A DNA stretch of 64,000 bases from Duganella sp. Root336D2 (GTDB lineage: Bacteria; Pseudomonadota; Gammaproteobacteria; Burkholderiales; Burkholderiaceae_D), in contig NZ_LMDB01000012.1 in the NCBI RefSeq assembly GCF_001425005.1, forward strand, positions 715,407 through 779,406, given 5' to 3'. Positions 53,548-63,900 of the stretch are shown here, in pieces; positions within the stretch are counted from its first letter, which is position 1; each line of letters opens with the position of its first letter. The notes below the pieces were generated by a model, which saw nothing but the letters and a program-made list of their open reading frames with translations, was not told the origin of the DNA and did no database searches. The translations under genes and the position numbers were made by a program.

Positions 53548-55338
53548 TTAAAACTCTTCCCATTCGTCATTGGCCGCAGCCGGGGTGCGGCGTTCCGACT
53601 TGGTGCGTCGTTCCGTTGTCCGATCCTCTGCGGCGCTGGTCGTGGTATTTGCGTTGCGTGGCTTGGCTCGTGCATCGGGTGCGACCAGGCGCTTGGGCGG
53701 AGCAGCTTCGATGGACGCGGTGCCCGCTCCCTGATCTGCGACGCGGGCGGCAGGGCGGGGCTGGGCGCTCCAGCGTGCGACTGCTTCCGTCCCAAGCTTG
53801 AACGAGGCGGCGACTTGCGCGAGCTGGGCGGCCTGTTCCTGCATGCTGGCTGCAGCGGCGGCGGCTTCTTCCACCAGGGCGGCATTCTGCTGCGTCACCT
53901 GGTCCATCTGCCCAATGGCCTGGTTCACTTCATCGATGCCGACGCTTTGTTCGCGGCTGGCCGAGGTGATCTCGCCCATGATGTCGGTTACGCGGCGTAC
54001 GCTGGTTACCACTTCACCCATGGTGGTGCCGGCCTGCTGCACCAGCGAGGTGCCGGTATTGACCTGTACCACGGAGTTGTCGATCAGTTCCTTGATCTCT
54101 TTCGCTGCTGCGGCGGAGCGCTGCGCCAGGTTGCGCACTTCGGAGGCGACCACGGCGAAGCCGCGGCCTTGTTCGCCGGCGCGTGCTGCTTCCACGGCGG
54201 CGTTCAGCGCGAGGATGTTGGTCTGGAAGGCGATGCCGTCGATGGTGCCGATGATGTCGACGATCTTGCGCGAGGAGGCGTCGATGGAGCCCATGGTTAC
54301 CACCACCTGGCCGACAATTTCGCCGCCGCGTGCGGCCACGTCGGACGCGGCTTGCGCGAGCTGGTTGGCCTGGTTCGCGTTGTCGGCGTTCTGGCGCACG
54401 GTGGATGTCAGTTCTTCCATCGAGGAGGCGGTTTCCTCCAGTGAGCTGGCTTGCTGTTCGGTGCGTGAGGACAGGTCCAGGTTGCCTTCTGCGATTTCGC
54501 TGGAAGCGGTGGCGATTGCGGTGGTACCGGTCTGTACCTGGCTCACCACGCGGCGTAGCGCATCGTTCATCCCACGCAACGCCTTCATCAAGTCGCCGAT
54601 CTCATCGCGTGCGGTCTGTTCGTCGAAATGGGTGGTCAGGTCGCCTTCGGCCACGGTGTTGGCGATGCCGAGTGCGGAATTCAGCGGCGCCGTGATGCTG
54701 CGCGAGATGACCCAGGCTGCCCAGGCGCCGAAGGCCAGCAGCAGGATGCCAAGGGTAAGCATCAGGCGGTTGCTGCGCGCGTTGGCTTCGTTGATGCCGG
54801 CCGCCGTGGCGTCGATGGCCTTGCGCTGCTGCGCCAGCAAGTCCTTGACCCGCTCCTGGTAGGCTTTGGCTGCTGGCTCGAACACGTCGCGGTACAGGCG
54901 TTCGCCTTCCGCCGCATCGCCAGCCTTCTTGGCGTTCATCACCTGGTTCTTCGCATCCTGGTATTTGGCTCGGATGGCGACTGCGTCCTGGTAGATCTTG
55001 CGTTCTTCATCCGACTCCAGCAAGCCTTCGATGGACTTCAACAGCTCGGCGCCGCGCTTGGCACTGTCGGCAATCGCGGTGGCGAAGGTGTTCGACAGTT
55101 CGCCGTCGCTGCTGCGCGCGATCATCTGCGTGCGTGCGACTGCCGAGTAGATCAGTACATACCAGTCCGAAACGATGCGCTCCTTGGCCAGCGGCCGGTC
55201 CATCATGGCGCGCGTAGCGTTGGCGGTTTCGTTGGAATGGTAAAGGGCGTAGCCGGTGCCGATCGCCGACAGCAGCAGGACGATGCCGAAGCCCGCCGCG
55301 AGGCGGGGCCCAATACGGAGCCGGGACAGGAATTGCAT
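53548..55338 (-). CDS. Methyl-accepting chemotaxis protein with CheR-binding pentapeptide
   Basis: Two membrane helices (near residues 12-33, and [20 protein letters not shown] near 190-210) bracket a four-helix-bundle type periplasmic sensor domain. HAMP and a signalling domain follow; the hairpin tip has the conserved [20 protein letters not shown]. The C-terminus, after a flexible linker, is EWEEF, an xWxxF pentapeptide of the kind that docks CheR and CheB. The ATG at 55338 (596 residues) has GGAGG 5 bases upstream; a TTG twelve bases earlier would overlap that ribosome site. The ligand is unknown. Confidence 0.93.
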   Translation of the reverse strand: MQFLSRLRIGPRLAAGFGIVLLLSAIGTGYALYHSNETANATRAMMDRPLAKERIVSDWYVLIYSAVARTQMIARSSDGELSNTFATAIADSAKRGAELLKSIEGLLESDEERKIYQDAVAIRAKYQDAKNQVMNAKKAGDAAEGERLYRDVFEPAAKAYQERVKDLLAQQRKAIDATAAGINEANARSNRLMLTLGILLLAFGAWAAWVISRSITAPLNSALGIANTVAEGDLTTHFDEQTARDEIGDLMKALRGMNDALRRVVSQVQTGTTAIATASSEIAEGNLDLSSRTEQQASSLEETASSMEELTSTVRQNADNANQANQLAQAASDVAARGGEIVGQVVVTMGSIDASSRKIVDIIGTIDGIAFQTNILALNAAVEAARAGEQGRGFAVVASEVRNLAQRSAAAAKEIKELIDNSVVQVNTGTSLVQQAGTTMGEVVTSVRRVTDIMGEITSASREQSVGIDEVNQAIGQMDQVTQQNAALVEEAAAAAASMQEQAAQLAQVAASFKLGTEAVARWSAQPRPAARVADQGAGTASIEAAPPKRLVAPDARAKPRNANTTTSAAEDRTTERRTKSERRTPAAANDEWEEF

Positions 55339-55432
55339 ACAAGCCTCCAATGAGTTGGAGTTCTAGTATGCACCTGAATAGTTGCGTGGTAGATATCCCG
55401 TTGCAAGGCTGCAACAAGGAGTAACGCCTGAT

Positions 55433-56506
55433 TTAGAACTGCTGAGCTATCTTCAGGTCCGGTTTCTCGGCCCATTGCGCCAACGCGTCGGCCATGCGCT
55501 GGCTTTCGCCAATTGCAGAAGTCCAGTCGCGGATGCGGGCGGCGTGCTCCTGGCCGTAGTGCTTGAAGTCCGTGCGGTCGGGCAGTTTGCGGTTCGGCAG
55601 GCCCGCCACGAAGGATGGCGAGGGTGAAACCAGGATCACGTTTTCCAGTGCGCTGTCGCGGGCGCGGCGCCACGGCATCGATTTATCGAGCCAGCCCGGC
55701 ACGATATGGTCGGTGAAGTGCGGATACAGCACCAGGCCAACGTCACGCTGGTAGGGCAGGTGCAGGTGATAATCGATCAGGCCGCCGTCCCAGTAATCGC
55801 CGGGCGGCGCGCCGAGGATGTCGCTGACCGCTTCCAGCACCAGCGGGATCGAGCCGGAGGCCAGCAGGGCGGAGTGCAGGTTCTGCTCCGACAGGCCGAT
55901 ATAGTGCGAGGCGAAGGCATCGAAACTGGTGCGCAGCCAGGCCGCATCGTCGCGCGTGTCGTGGAAGACCACACGCTCCATGGCGCCGGCCAGGCGGCTG
56001 CGCGAGACGGCATTGCCGGCAGCGGCGCGCAGGAAGCCTGCCATTTCGCGCCAGCGGCTACCGCGCGTGCCGGCCAGCGGTCCGATACCGCGCACCGTGA
56101 TCACCGACAGCAGGTAGTCGGGATTGGTCAGCATTTCGTTGCCGCGGCCATCGAGCACGCAGTCGAGCAGGCCGCGAATGACGCGGCTGACGTAGGCGGC
56201 GTCCACCTTTTCTGGGTAGGTCTGGCGGACATAGTGGTGGGCCAGGCGCTGCTGCGCAGCCACTGGATCGTGGAAGGCGCCGGCCGCCATGCGCCAGGCG
56301 CCGATCGAGGCGCCGATCAGGCGCCGTTTGCGCGGCGCCTGTTTCAGCCAATCGCCGAACATCCATTGGTCGATGCCGTTCAGGATCAGGCCTTTGGGGC
56401 CTCCCGCCGCTGCAGGGATGATGGCGATGTCGGAGGCCTGGAAGCCTTCGCGCTCGATGCGTTGGCGGGCGCGTTGGCCGAGCCGGATACTGATCGGTGA
56501 ATCCAC
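55433..56506 (-). CDS. Patatin-like phospholipase
   Basis: Patatins are Ser-Asp dyad lipid acyl hydrolases. The oxyanion loop is AAAGGPKGLI, the nucleophile Ser67 lies in GASIGAW, and the catalytic Asp240 lies in YWDGGLIDYH. Length is 357 with no signal peptide. The start is GTG and overlaps the TAG of the preceding efflux channel gene by one base (TAGTG), so it is translated with the RND operon. The link to efflux is not explained by known biology. Confidence 0.85.
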   Translation of the reverse strand: MDSPISIRLGQRARQRIEREGFQASDIAIIPAAAGGPKGLILNGIDQWMFGDWLKQAPRKRRLIGASIGAWRMAAGAFHDPVAAQQRLAHHYVRQTYPEKVDAAYVSRVIRGLLDCVLDGRGNEMLTNPDYLLSVITVRGIGPLAGTRGSRWREMAGFLRAAAGNAVSRSRLAGAMERVVFHDTRDDAAWLRTSFDAFASHYIGLSEQNLHSALLASGSIPLVLEAVSDILGAPPGDYWDGGLIDYHLHLPYQRDVGLVLYPHFTDHIVPGWLDKSMPWRRARDSALENVILVSPSPSFVAGLPNRKLPDRTDFKHYGQEHAARIRDWTSAIGESQRMADALAQWAEKPDLKIAQQF

Positions 56507-57981
56507 TACTTCAAACCTCCTCCAAGCGCGCGGTACAAGTCGATGGCGCTGGTCGTGCGCAGCAGGCGTGCCTGGACCAGGGCCTGCTCCGCGGTGAACA
56601 ATTCGCGTTGGGCGTCGAGCACGTCGAGCGAGCTGGCGACCCCGTTTTCAAAGCGCAATTGTAATAGACGCAGGCGTTCGGCCTGGGCGTCCTGCACTGC
56701 GCGCTGGGCGGCCACCTGTTCGCCGAGGTAGCTGCGCGCGGCCAGTGCGTCCGCTACTTCGCGGAAGGCTTGCTGGATGGTCTTCTCGTAGTCGGCCACG
56801 GCGATATTCTTGCGGGCGTGGCTGACGTCGAGGTTGGCCAGGTTGCGGCCGGTGTCGAAGATCGGCAGCACCAGTTGCGGGGCGAAGCTCCAGGTGCTGC
56901 TGCCGCTTTCGAACAGGCCGCTGAAATCGCGGCTGGCGCTGCCGATCGCGCTGGTCAGCGTGATGCGTGGGAAGAAGGCGGCTCGGGCGGCGCCGATGTT
57001 GGCATTGGCGGCTTTCAGGCGCTGCTCGGCGGCGCGGATGTCGGGGCGGTTGGCCAGCAGGTCGGATGGCAGGCCGGCGGTCAGTGCGGACATGGCGTCG
57101 GCTTGCGCATCTTCCGTCGGGGCCGGGCCGCCGGTCGCGATGCCGGCTGGCAGAGTTTGGCCAAGCAGAAGGGCCAGCGCGTTGCTGGCTTGCGCGCGCT
57201 GGCGGGCCAGCGAAAGGGCGGCGGCGCGGGCGGTCTCCATCTGCTGCTCGTTGGAGCGCAGGTCGAGGCGGGAGGAGGCGCCGCCTTCCACACGTTGCTT
57301 CGTCAGTTCGAAGGTGCGCTTGCGGGCGTCGTAGGTGCTTTCGGCCAGCGTTTGCTGTTCGGCGAAGGCGCGTTCGGTGTAGTAGGCCTTTGCGACTTCG
57401 GAGACCAGGCTGATTTGTGCTGCTCGCCTGGCTTCTTCGGTGGCGAGGTAGCTGGCGAGGGCGGAGTCGCTCAGGCTTTTTACACGGCCAAAGAAGTCGA
57501 GCTCGAAGGCTGAAATGCCAAGGCCGGCGTCAAAGCGTTCGTTGATTTGCGCCTGGCCGCTGGAGTTGGCAAAGCCGGGCGCGCGGCTGCGCGATTCGCT
57601 GAGCGTGGCGTTCAGCGTTGGCAGGCGATCGGCGCGCTGGATGCGGTAGGCGCCGCGCGCTTCTTCGATGCGCAGGGCGGCGATGCGCAGGTCGCGGTTG
57701 TTTTCCAGCGCTGTCGTGATCAGCTGCTGGAGGCGTCCGTCAGGGAAGAAGGTGCGCCAGCCGGTTTCGGCGGCGGTTTGCGTTGCGCCGGCCGTTGCAG
57801 CGCTGCCGGAGGCGCCGGCGGAGGGCTGCACGGCAGGGAAGGCGTCAGCCACCGGCGCAGCGGGGCGCTGGTAGGCAGGCGCCATCGAACAGCCGGAGAC
57901 CGCACCGGCCAGCAGCAGTGCGGCGGCCAGGGTGCGGGTGCGCGAAGCAGGCGAGGAATTGGAGAGAGAGGGCTTCATCAT
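56506..57981 (-). CDS. Outer-membrane efflux channel (OprM/NodT family)
   Basis: This TolC-like channel completes the RND pump. The lipobox AVSGC puts the lipidated Cys at residue 31. Two repeated halves are visible, each with the helical barrel pattern (YRIQRADRLPTLNATLSESR in the first, FFPRITLTSAIGSASRDFSG in the second), ending LLRTTSAIDLYRALGGGLK. Length 491 is typical. The start overlaps the transporter stop by 4 bases (ATGA). Confidence 0.94.
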   Translation of the reverse strand: MMKPSLSNSSPASRTRTLAAALLLAGAVSGCSMAPAYQRPAAPVADAFPAVQPSAGASGSAATAGATQTAAETGWRTFFPDGRLQQLITTALENNRDLRIAALRIEEARGAYRIQRADRLPTLNATLSESRSRAPGFANSSGQAQINERFDAGLGISAFELDFFGRVKSLSDSALASYLATEEARRAAQISLVSEVAKAYYTERAFAEQQTLAESTYDARKRTFELTKQRVEGGASSRLDLRSNEQQMETARAAALSLARQRAQASNALALLLGQTLPAGIATGGPAPTEDAQADAMSALTAGLPSDLLANRPDIRAAEQRLKAANANIGAARAAFFPRITLTSAIGSASRDFSGLFESGSSTWSFAPQLVLPIFDTGRNLANLDVSHARKNIAVADYEKTIQQAFREVADALAARSYLGEQVAAQRAVQDAQAERLRLLQLRFENGVASSLDVLDAQRELFTAEQALVQARLLRTTSAIDLYRALGGGLK

Positions 57982-60900
57982 TGCTTCGACTCCGGAAGAT
58001 CGAGTTCATGCGCGGCGAGGCGGCGTTGCCGTTCGCTGCCTTTGAAGATACGGCGCACGACCACAAAGAACACGGGCACCAGGAATACGGCCAGCACGGT
58101 GGCAGTAATCATGCCGCCCATCACGCCGGTACCGATGGCGCGCTGCGAGGCCGAACCGGCGCCGGAGGCGATCACCAGCGGCAGCACGCCGAGGATGAAG
58201 GCGAGGGAGGTCATGATGATCGGGCGGAAGCGCAGGTGCACCGCTTCCAGCGTCGCTTCAACCAGCCCTTTGCCTTGCGCCTGCAAGTCCTTGGCGAATT
58301 CGATGATCAGGATCGCGTTCTTGGCGGACAAGCCGATGATCGCAATCAGGCCGACCTTGAAGTACACATCGTTCGGCAGGTCGCGAAGGTGCGCACCGAG
58401 CAGGGCACCGAGCACGCCCAGCGGCACCACCAGCAGCACCGCCACAGGAATCGATTCCGATTCGTACAGCGCGGCCAGGACCAGGAAGGCGGCCAGCATG
58501 GACAGGGCAAACAGCGCCGGGGCCTGCGAGCCGGACAAGCGTTCTTCGGCCGATTGTCCGGTCCACTCGATGCCGAAGCCCGGCGGCAATTGCTCGGCCA
58601 GGCGCAGCAGCTCCTCCATCGCCTCGCCGGTAGAATGCCCTGCGGCTGCATTGGCGCTCAGGCGGTAAGCCGGATAGCCGTTGTAGCGCACCAGCTGGAT
58701 CGGGCCGGTCACCCAGCGCGTATTGGCGAACGAGGCGAATGGAACCATTGTGCCGGTGCTGCTGCGCACGTTCAGGCGCAGGATATCTTCCGGCTGCATG
58801 CGGCGCAGTTGGTCGGCTTGCACGATAACGCGCTGTTGGCGCCCGCTGGCGGCAAAGTCGTTCACGTAGGACGAGCCGAAGGAGGTACCCAGCGTGGCCG
58901 TGATATCCGAGAAGGCCACGCCCAGCGCATTGGCCTTTTCGCGGTCGATATCGACCTGCAGTTGCGGTGCGTCTTCCAGGCCTTCCGGACGCATGCCGGC
59001 CAGGATCTTGCTCTTGCCCGCCAGTTCGAGAAGCTGGTTGCGCGCCGCCAGCAGGGCTTCGTGGCCAAGGCCGCCCCGGTCCTGCAGGCGGGCCGTAATA
59101 CCGGTGGCGTTACCCAATTCGCGGATCGGCGGCGGGCTCAGTGCGAAGACTTGCGCGTCCTGGATATGCGCCAGGCCGCCGAAGGAGCGGCCGGCAATCG
59201 CATCGGCCGACTGGTCAGGTCCGCGCTCTTTCCAGTCTTTCAGCGGCACGAACACCAGGCCGGCATTCTGGCCGCTGCCGGAGAAGCTGAAACCTGCCAC
59301 CGCGATGGTGCGCGCCACGCCCGGCTGGGCGCGGAAGTAGGAATCCACTTCGGCCAGCACGGCCTCGGCGCGGTTGCGCGAGGCGCCGGGAGGCAGCTGC
59401 ACGTTGGCGATGATATAGCCCTGGTCTTCGTTCGGCAGGAAGGAGGAGGGCAAGCGCACGTACAGCCACGCCACGATACCCAGCAGCGCGGCGAAGATCA
59501 GCAGGAAGCGGCCGGTGCGCGTCAGGATCTTGGCCACCCAGCCTTGGTAATGCGAGGCGGTGGAAGCGAAGCCGCGGTTGAACCAGCCGAAAATGCCGGT
59601 CTTGGCATGATGGTGGCCGGCTTCGACCGGTTTCAGCATGGTCGCACACAGCGCCGGCGTCAGCGACAGCGCCATCAGCGCGGAGAACACCATGGCCGAT
59701 ACCATCGACAGCGAGAACTGGCGGTAGATCGCGCCCACGGCGCCGCCGAAGAATGCCATCGGAATGAAGACGGCGATCAGCACCAGCGTGATGCCGATGA
59801 TCGCGCCGGTGATCTGCGACATGGCCTTGCGCGTCGCATCGCGCGGCGACAAGCCTTCCTCGCTCATGATGCGCTCGACGTTCTCCACCACCACGATCGC
59901 ATCGTCCACCAGGATACCGATGGCCAGCACCATGCCGAACATGGTCAGCACGTTGATCGAGAAGCCGAATATCTGCATGGCGGCGAAAGTACCCATCAGC
60001 GCGACCGGCACCACGATGGTCGGGATCAGGGTGTAGCGGAAGTTTTGCAGGAAAATGTACATCACCAGGAACACCAGGGCCACAGCTTCCAGCAGGGTCT
60101 TGACCACTTCCTCGATGGAGATCTTGACGAACAGCGAGGTGTCATACGGCACGGTGTATTTCAGGCCCGGCGGGAAGTACTTCTGCAGCTCGTCCATCTT
60201 TTCCCGCACGATGGTGGCGGTGGCCAGGGCGTTGCCGGTCAGCGATTGCTGCACGGCGATGGCGACGAATGGCTGGCCGCTCAGGCGCGCCTGGATGCCG
60301 TAGCTGGCGCCGCCCAGTTCCATGCGGGCCACGTCGCGCAGCCGCACCAGCGAGCCGTCACGGTTGGCGCGCAGCACGACCTTGCCGAATTCCTCGACCG
60401 ACGACAATTGGCCTGTTACCACCACGGGCGCGAACCAGGCCTGCGAACGCGGGTTCGGCAGGTCACCCACCGTGCCGCCTGCCACCTGGGCATTCTGCTG
60501 GCGGATCGCGGTCGTCACGTCGCTCATATTGAGCTTGTAGCCGGTTAGCTTGTCGGGGTCGACCCAGATCCGCATCGAGCGCTCGGTACCGAACAACTGG
60601 GCCTGGCCCACGCCCGGCAGGCGTTTGATTTCATTGAGCACGTTGCGCGCCAGGTAGTCGCCGATCGCAGTCGGGTCCATGCTGCCGTCGGTCGAGTAGG
60701 CGCCGACGAACATCAGGATGTTGGAACGCGCCTTGTTGACCTGGACGCCTTGCTGGATCACCGCCTGCGGCAGGCGCGATTCAACGCGCTTGATGCGGTT
60801 CTGCACGTCCACTGCCGCCAGGTCGGGATTGGTGCCGGGCTGGAAGGTGACTGTGATGCTGACGGAACCGTTCGAATCGCTTTGCGACTCGACGTACTGC

Positions 60901-61124
60901 AAGCCGTCGGCGCCGTTCATCTCCTGTTCAATGACGGAGGTGACGGCATCGTCCAGCACCTGCGCGGTGGCGCCAGGATAAGTGGCGCTGACGACGATGG
61001 ACGGCGGCGCGATGGTCGGGTATTGCGCCACCGGCAGCATGGTGATCGCCAGCGCTCCACCCAGCAGGATGAAGAGGGCGATCACCCACGCGAATACGGG
61101 GCGGTCGATAAAGAACTTTGCCAT
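57978..61124 (-). CDS. RND multidrug efflux transporter (AcrB/MexB type)
   Basis: The 1048-residue protein has the twelve-helix HAE1 layout with two large periplasmic loops. The proton-relay Asp pair is in MVLAIGILVDDAIVVVENVE and the relay Lys in LSAKNAILIIEFAKD. The N-terminus MAKFFIDRPVFAWVIALFIL is the family hallmark. It exports hydrophobic drugs or solvents from the periplasm and membrane using the proton gradient. It lies 12 bases after the adaptor gene. Confidence 0.96.
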   Translation of the reverse strand: MAKFFIDRPVFAWVIALFILLGGALAITMLPVAQYPTIAPPSIVVSATYPGATAQVLDDAVTSVIEQEMNGADGLQYVESQSDSNGSVSITVTFQPGTNPDLAAVDVQNRIKRVESRLPQAVIQQGVQVNKARSNILMFVGAYSTDGSMDPTAIGDYLARNVLNEIKRLPGVGQAQLFGTERSMRIWVDPDKLTGYKLNMSDVTTAIRQQNAQVAGGTVGDLPNPRSQAWFAPVVVTGQLSSVEEFGKVVLRANRDGSLVRLRDVARMELGGASYGIQARLSGQPFVAIAVQQSLTGNALATATIVREKMDELQKYFPPGLKYTVPYDTSLFVKISIEEVVKTLLEAVALVFLVMYIFLQNFRYTLIPTIVVPVALMGTFAAMQIFGFSINVLTMFGMVLAIGILVDDAIVVVENVERIMSEEGLSPRDATRKAMSQITGAIIGITLVLIAVFIPMAFFGGAVGAIYRQFSLSMVSAMVFSALMALSLTPALCATMLKPVEAGHHHAKTGIFGWFNRGFASTASHYQGWVAKILTRTGRFLLIFAALLGIVAWLYVRLPSSFLPNEDQGYIIANVQLPPGASRNRAEAVLAEVDSYFRAQPGVARTIAVAGFSFSGSGQNAGLVFVPLKDWKERGPDQSADAIAGRSFGGLAHIQDAQVFALSPPPIRELGNATGITARLQDRGGLGHEALLAARNQLLELAGKSKILAGMRPEGLEDAPQLQVDIDREKANALGVAFSDITATLGTSFGSSYVNDFAASGRQQRVIVQADQLRRMQPEDILRLNVRSSTGTMVPFASFANTRWVTGPIQLVRYNGYPAYRLSANAAAGHSTGEAMEELLRLAEQLPPGFGIEWTGQSAEERLSGSQAPALFALSMLAAFLVLAALYESESIPVAVLLVVPLGVLGALLGAHLRDLPNDVYFKVGLIAIIGLSAKNAILIIEFAKDLQAQGKGLVEATLEAVHLRFRPIIMTSLAFILGVLPLVIASGAGSASQRAIGTGVMGGMITATVLAVFLVPVFFVVVRRIFKGSERQRRLAAHELDLPESKQ

Positions 61125-61136
61125 GTGGCGGCCCCT

Positions 61137-62330
61137 TTACCTGGCCGCCGGGGCGGATGCGGCAGGCGCAGCGCCTGCCGGTGCCGGTCCGGATGCCGGA
61201 CCTTTCCACGGAACCGCATTGACGGTGCCGCCTGGCTTGGTTTTCTGGAAGCCTTCCACGATGATGCGCTCGCCGCCTTTCAGGCCGGAGCTGACCACCC
61301 ATTTGCCGCCGGCTGCGGCGTCGGCCTTGACCGGCACCGAGCTGACCTTGTTGTCGGCGCCGACCACCAGCACCGTGGCGCCTTCCGCGCCGCGCACGAC
61401 GGCTTGCTGCGGCACGGTGATGGCCGATTCATTGACGCCTTGTTCCAGTCGGGCGCGCACGTACATGCCCGGCAGCAGGTTGCGTTCGGGGTTGGGGAAT
61501 TCGGCGCGCATCGATACCGAGCCGCTGGATTCGTCGACTGCGACATCGGAGAACAGCAGCTTGCCGGGGCGAGAATATTCCTGTCCGTCTTCGGTCAGCA
61601 GGGTGACGCGCGCCTGGTCCTTGCCGGCGCTTTTGAGCGTGCCCGCAGCCAGTGCCTGTTTCAGGCGCAGCAGCTCTGCGGAGGATTGCGTGATGGTGAC
61701 GTAAATCGGGTCCAGTTGCTGCACGGTCGCCATTGGCGTCGCTTCGTTCTGCCCAACCAGTGCGCCCTCGGTGACCAGGGCGCGTCCCACGCGGCCCGAG
61801 ATCGGCGCGGTGACTGTGGCATAGCCCAGTGTCAGCCCCGCATTCTTGCGCGCGGCGCGAGCCGACTGCAATTCGGCGCCAGCCTGCTTCTGCGCGGTGA
61901 CCGCGTCGTCGTATTCCTGCTGGCTGACTGCCTGCGCTGCCAGCAGCGGCTTGTAGCGCTTGGCCTTGAGGTCGGCCTGCGCCAGGTTGGCTTCAGCGCG
62001 GGCGATGGCGGCATCGGCGCTTTCCACATTGGCCTGGAATTGCGCGGGATCGATGCGGAACAGGACTTCACCGGCCTTGACATCGCCGCCCTCCCTGAAT
62101 ACGCGCTGCAGCACGATGCCCGGCGTACGCGCTCGCACCTGGGCAATGCGCGAAGCTTCGACGCGGCCCGGCAGCTCATTGGTGATGGTGACTGCGCCGC
62201 TGGTGGCGGTGATCACGGATACGGTGGGAGGGGGCGGGGCGGCCTTGTTGGCGTCTTTCTTATCGCCGCAGGCCGCAAGGGTAAGCGACAGGGCAATTGC
62301 CAGCGGCAGGGTGCGCAATACAGGTTTCAT
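61137..62330 (-). CDS. RND efflux periplasmic adaptor (AcrA/MexA type)
   Basis: The lipobox TLAACG puts the lipidated Cys at residue 21, anchoring it to the inner membrane. Lipoyl (FREGGDVKAGEVLFRIDPAQ), hairpin and beta-barrel domains follow, with VTAPISGRVGRALVTEGALV in the second lipoyl half. Length is 397. It is the first gene of the efflux operon. Upstream, an AT-rich stretch contains TGTACA and, 21 bases later, TGTTATACA, possibly an operator, but no repressor gene is adjacent. Confidence 0.95.
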   Translation of the reverse strand: MKPVLRTLPLAIALSLTLAACGDKKDANKAAPPPPTVSVITATSGAVTITNELPGRVEASRIAQVRARTPGIVLQRVFREGGDVKAGEVLFRIDPAQFQANVESADAAIARAEANLAQADLKAKRYKPLLAAQAVSQQEYDDAVTAQKQAGAELQSARAARKNAGLTLGYATVTAPISGRVGRALVTEGALVGQNEATPMATVQQLDPIYVTITQSSAELLRLKQALAAGTLKSAGKDQARVTLLTEDGQEYSRPGKLLFSDVAVDESSGSVSMRAEFPNPERNLLPGMYVRARLEQGVNESAITVPQQAVVRGAEGATVLVVGADNKVSSVPVKADAAAGGKWVVSSGLKGGERIIVEGFQKTKPGGTVNAVPWKGPASGPAPAGAAPAASAPAAR

Positions 62331-62411
62331 TGGCGTCTCGTTTTGGGAGGGTGGGACTGCGCCGAAAATTGTATAACACTGTCAATTGTAACGTTTTGTA
62401 CAGCCAAAAAT

Positions 62412-62439
62412 AACAAAAAAGGACGCCGAAGCGTCCTTT
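62412..62439 (-). terminator. Rho-independent terminator of tal
   Basis: On the minus strand AAAGGACGC and GCGTCCTTT form a perfect 9-bp stem with a TTCG tetraloop followed by a T run. It lies 23 bases after the transaldolase stop and before the efflux operon promoter region. Confidence 0.9.
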
Positions 62440-62462
62440 GCCTGCAAAGAACCGGGCGGCGC

Positions 62463-63392
62463 TTAGCGAATTGCCGAGATCATCTGCTTCAGCTTATTGG
62501 AGTCGGCCACGAAGGCGCGGATGCCTTCGGCCAGCTTCTCAGTCGCCATCGCATCTTCGTTGAGCATGAAGCGGAAGGTCTTCTCGTCCATCGAAATCTT
62601 GACGGCGGTGCCGGTATCGGCCGGCGACAGCTTGCGCTCGACCGGTGCCTGGGTGTCGGCCAGTTTTTGCAGCAGGTCCGGCGAAATGGTCAGCAGGTCG
62701 CAGCCGGCCAGTTCCAGGATCTGGCTGGTGTTGCGGAAGGACGCGCCCATCACTTCGGTTTTGTAGCCGAATTTGCGGTAGTAGTTGTAGATGCGCTTGA
62801 CCGACTGCACGCCCGGATCTTCGGCGCCCAGGTAGTCGATGCCCGTGGATTTCTTGAACCAGTCGTAGATGCGGCCGACGAACGGGGAAATCAGCTGCGA
62901 GCCCGCTTCGGCGCAGGCGATGGCCTGGCACAGCGAGAACAGCAGGGTCATATTGGTGCGGATGCCTTCCTTCTCCAGTTGCTCGGAAGCGCGGATGCCT
63001 TCCCAGGTAGAGGCAATCTTGATCAGCACTCGTTCGCGTGGAATGCCGGCCTTTTCATACAGGGCGATCAGCTCACGGCCTTTGGCCACATTGCCCGCCA
63101 CGTCGAAGGACAGGGCGGCGTCGATTTCAGTCGAAACGCGGCCTGGCACGTACTTCAGGATCTCGGTGCCGAAGGCGATCAGCAGCTTGTCGATGATTTC
63201 GCCGGTGGGAGCGTTCGGGTTGTCGCGCACGGCTTTTTCCAGCAGCGGCTTGTATTCATCCTTCTGCACCGCCTTCAGGATCAGCGAGGGATTGGTGGTT
63301 GCGTCTTGCGGCGCATAAGCCTTGATCGACTGGAAATCGCCGGTGTCGGCAACAACGGTAGTGTATTGCTTGAGCTGTTCGAGCTGGTTCAT
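62463..63392 (-). CDS. tal: Transaldolase (TalB type)
   Basis: Transaldolase moves a dihydroxyacetone unit between sugar phosphates in the pentose phosphate pathway. The Schiff-base Lys is Lys125 in [27 protein letters not shown] and GRIYDWFKK are also characteristic. The 309-residue length matches the TalB subfamily. It stands alone between a terminator and a divergent gene. Confidence 0.95.
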   Translation of the reverse strand: MNQLEQLKQYTTVVADTGDFQSIKAYAPQDATTNPSLILKAVQKDEYKPLLEKAVRDNPNAPTGEIIDKLLIAFGTEILKYVPGRVSTEIDAALSFDVAGNVAKGRELIALYEKAGIPRERVLIKIASTWEGIRASEQLEKEGIRTNMTLLFSLCQAIACAEAGSQLISPFVGRIYDWFKKSTGIDYLGAEDPGVQSVKRIYNYYRKFGYKTEVMGASFRNTSQILELAGCDLLTISPDLLQKLADTQAPVERKLSPADTGTAVKISMDEKTFRFMLNEDAMATEKLAEGIRAFVADSNKLKQMISAIR

Positions 63393-63510
63393 TGCAGTCC
63401 TGGATACGTGAGGGACAAAAAACCTATTGTACTAAATCAGCGCGGCCCGCCATGTTGCGTTTACAATGGGGACTATTAGTATTTTCATATTTTGGTCTGA
63501 GGAGTTAGCC

Positions 63511-63885
63511 ATGGTTTTGGCAATCGTTGGAGCGCTGCTGCTGGCGCTGGGTCTGTTTTCTGGAGCTGCGCTGGTCCTGGCGCAGCTGGGCGTCGGTGGA
63601 CTGGTGGCCGGCGTTTCGCTGTGGCTGATGTTCCCGCTGTTCAGCGTAGCGGGCTACCTGTTGTTTGCCACCGGCGCACGCGTGGCCAATTTCCGCGTGC
63701 TGTCGTTTGCCGTGTCGATCGCCTTGCTGCTGCTGGCGCTGGGCTGCGCTGTAGCCCTGGTGGCCGATGCTACTGCTCTGATGGCGCTGCACGGCGGTAC
63801 CGGTGCGCTGTGGTATGTATTGCTGATTGCCGGCGTGCTGGGCGCCAGCGGCGCCGCATCGCATGGAAGGACGGCGGCGCAGTAA
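63511..63885 (+). CDS. Small four-helix membrane protein, unknown
   Basis: The 124-residue protein is mostly hydrophobic, with about four helices (VLAIVGALLLALGLFSGAAL; GVSLWLMFPLFSVAGYLLF; VSIALLLLALGCAVALVA; WYVLLIAGVLGASGAA). The ATG at 63511 follows GAGGAG by 6 bases. I do not recognise the family. It lies 15 bases before the FAD-oxidoreductase gene and may share a transcript with it. Confidence 0.75.
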   Translation: MVLAIVGALLLALGLFSGAALVLAQLGVGGLVAGVSLWLMFPLFSVAGYLLFATGARVANFRVLSFAVSIALLLLALGCAVALVADATALMALHGGTGALWYVLLIAGVLGASGAASHGRTAAQ

Positions 63886-63900
63886 GTAGCTGGCACCCTC

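Noticed and set aside
57783..60548. 921-codon open frame on the plus strand opposite the efflux genes
   Set aside because: It is His/Arg/Gln-rich with no recognisable motif and lies antisense to two genes with full family signatures. Long antisense frames are usual in high-GC DNA.
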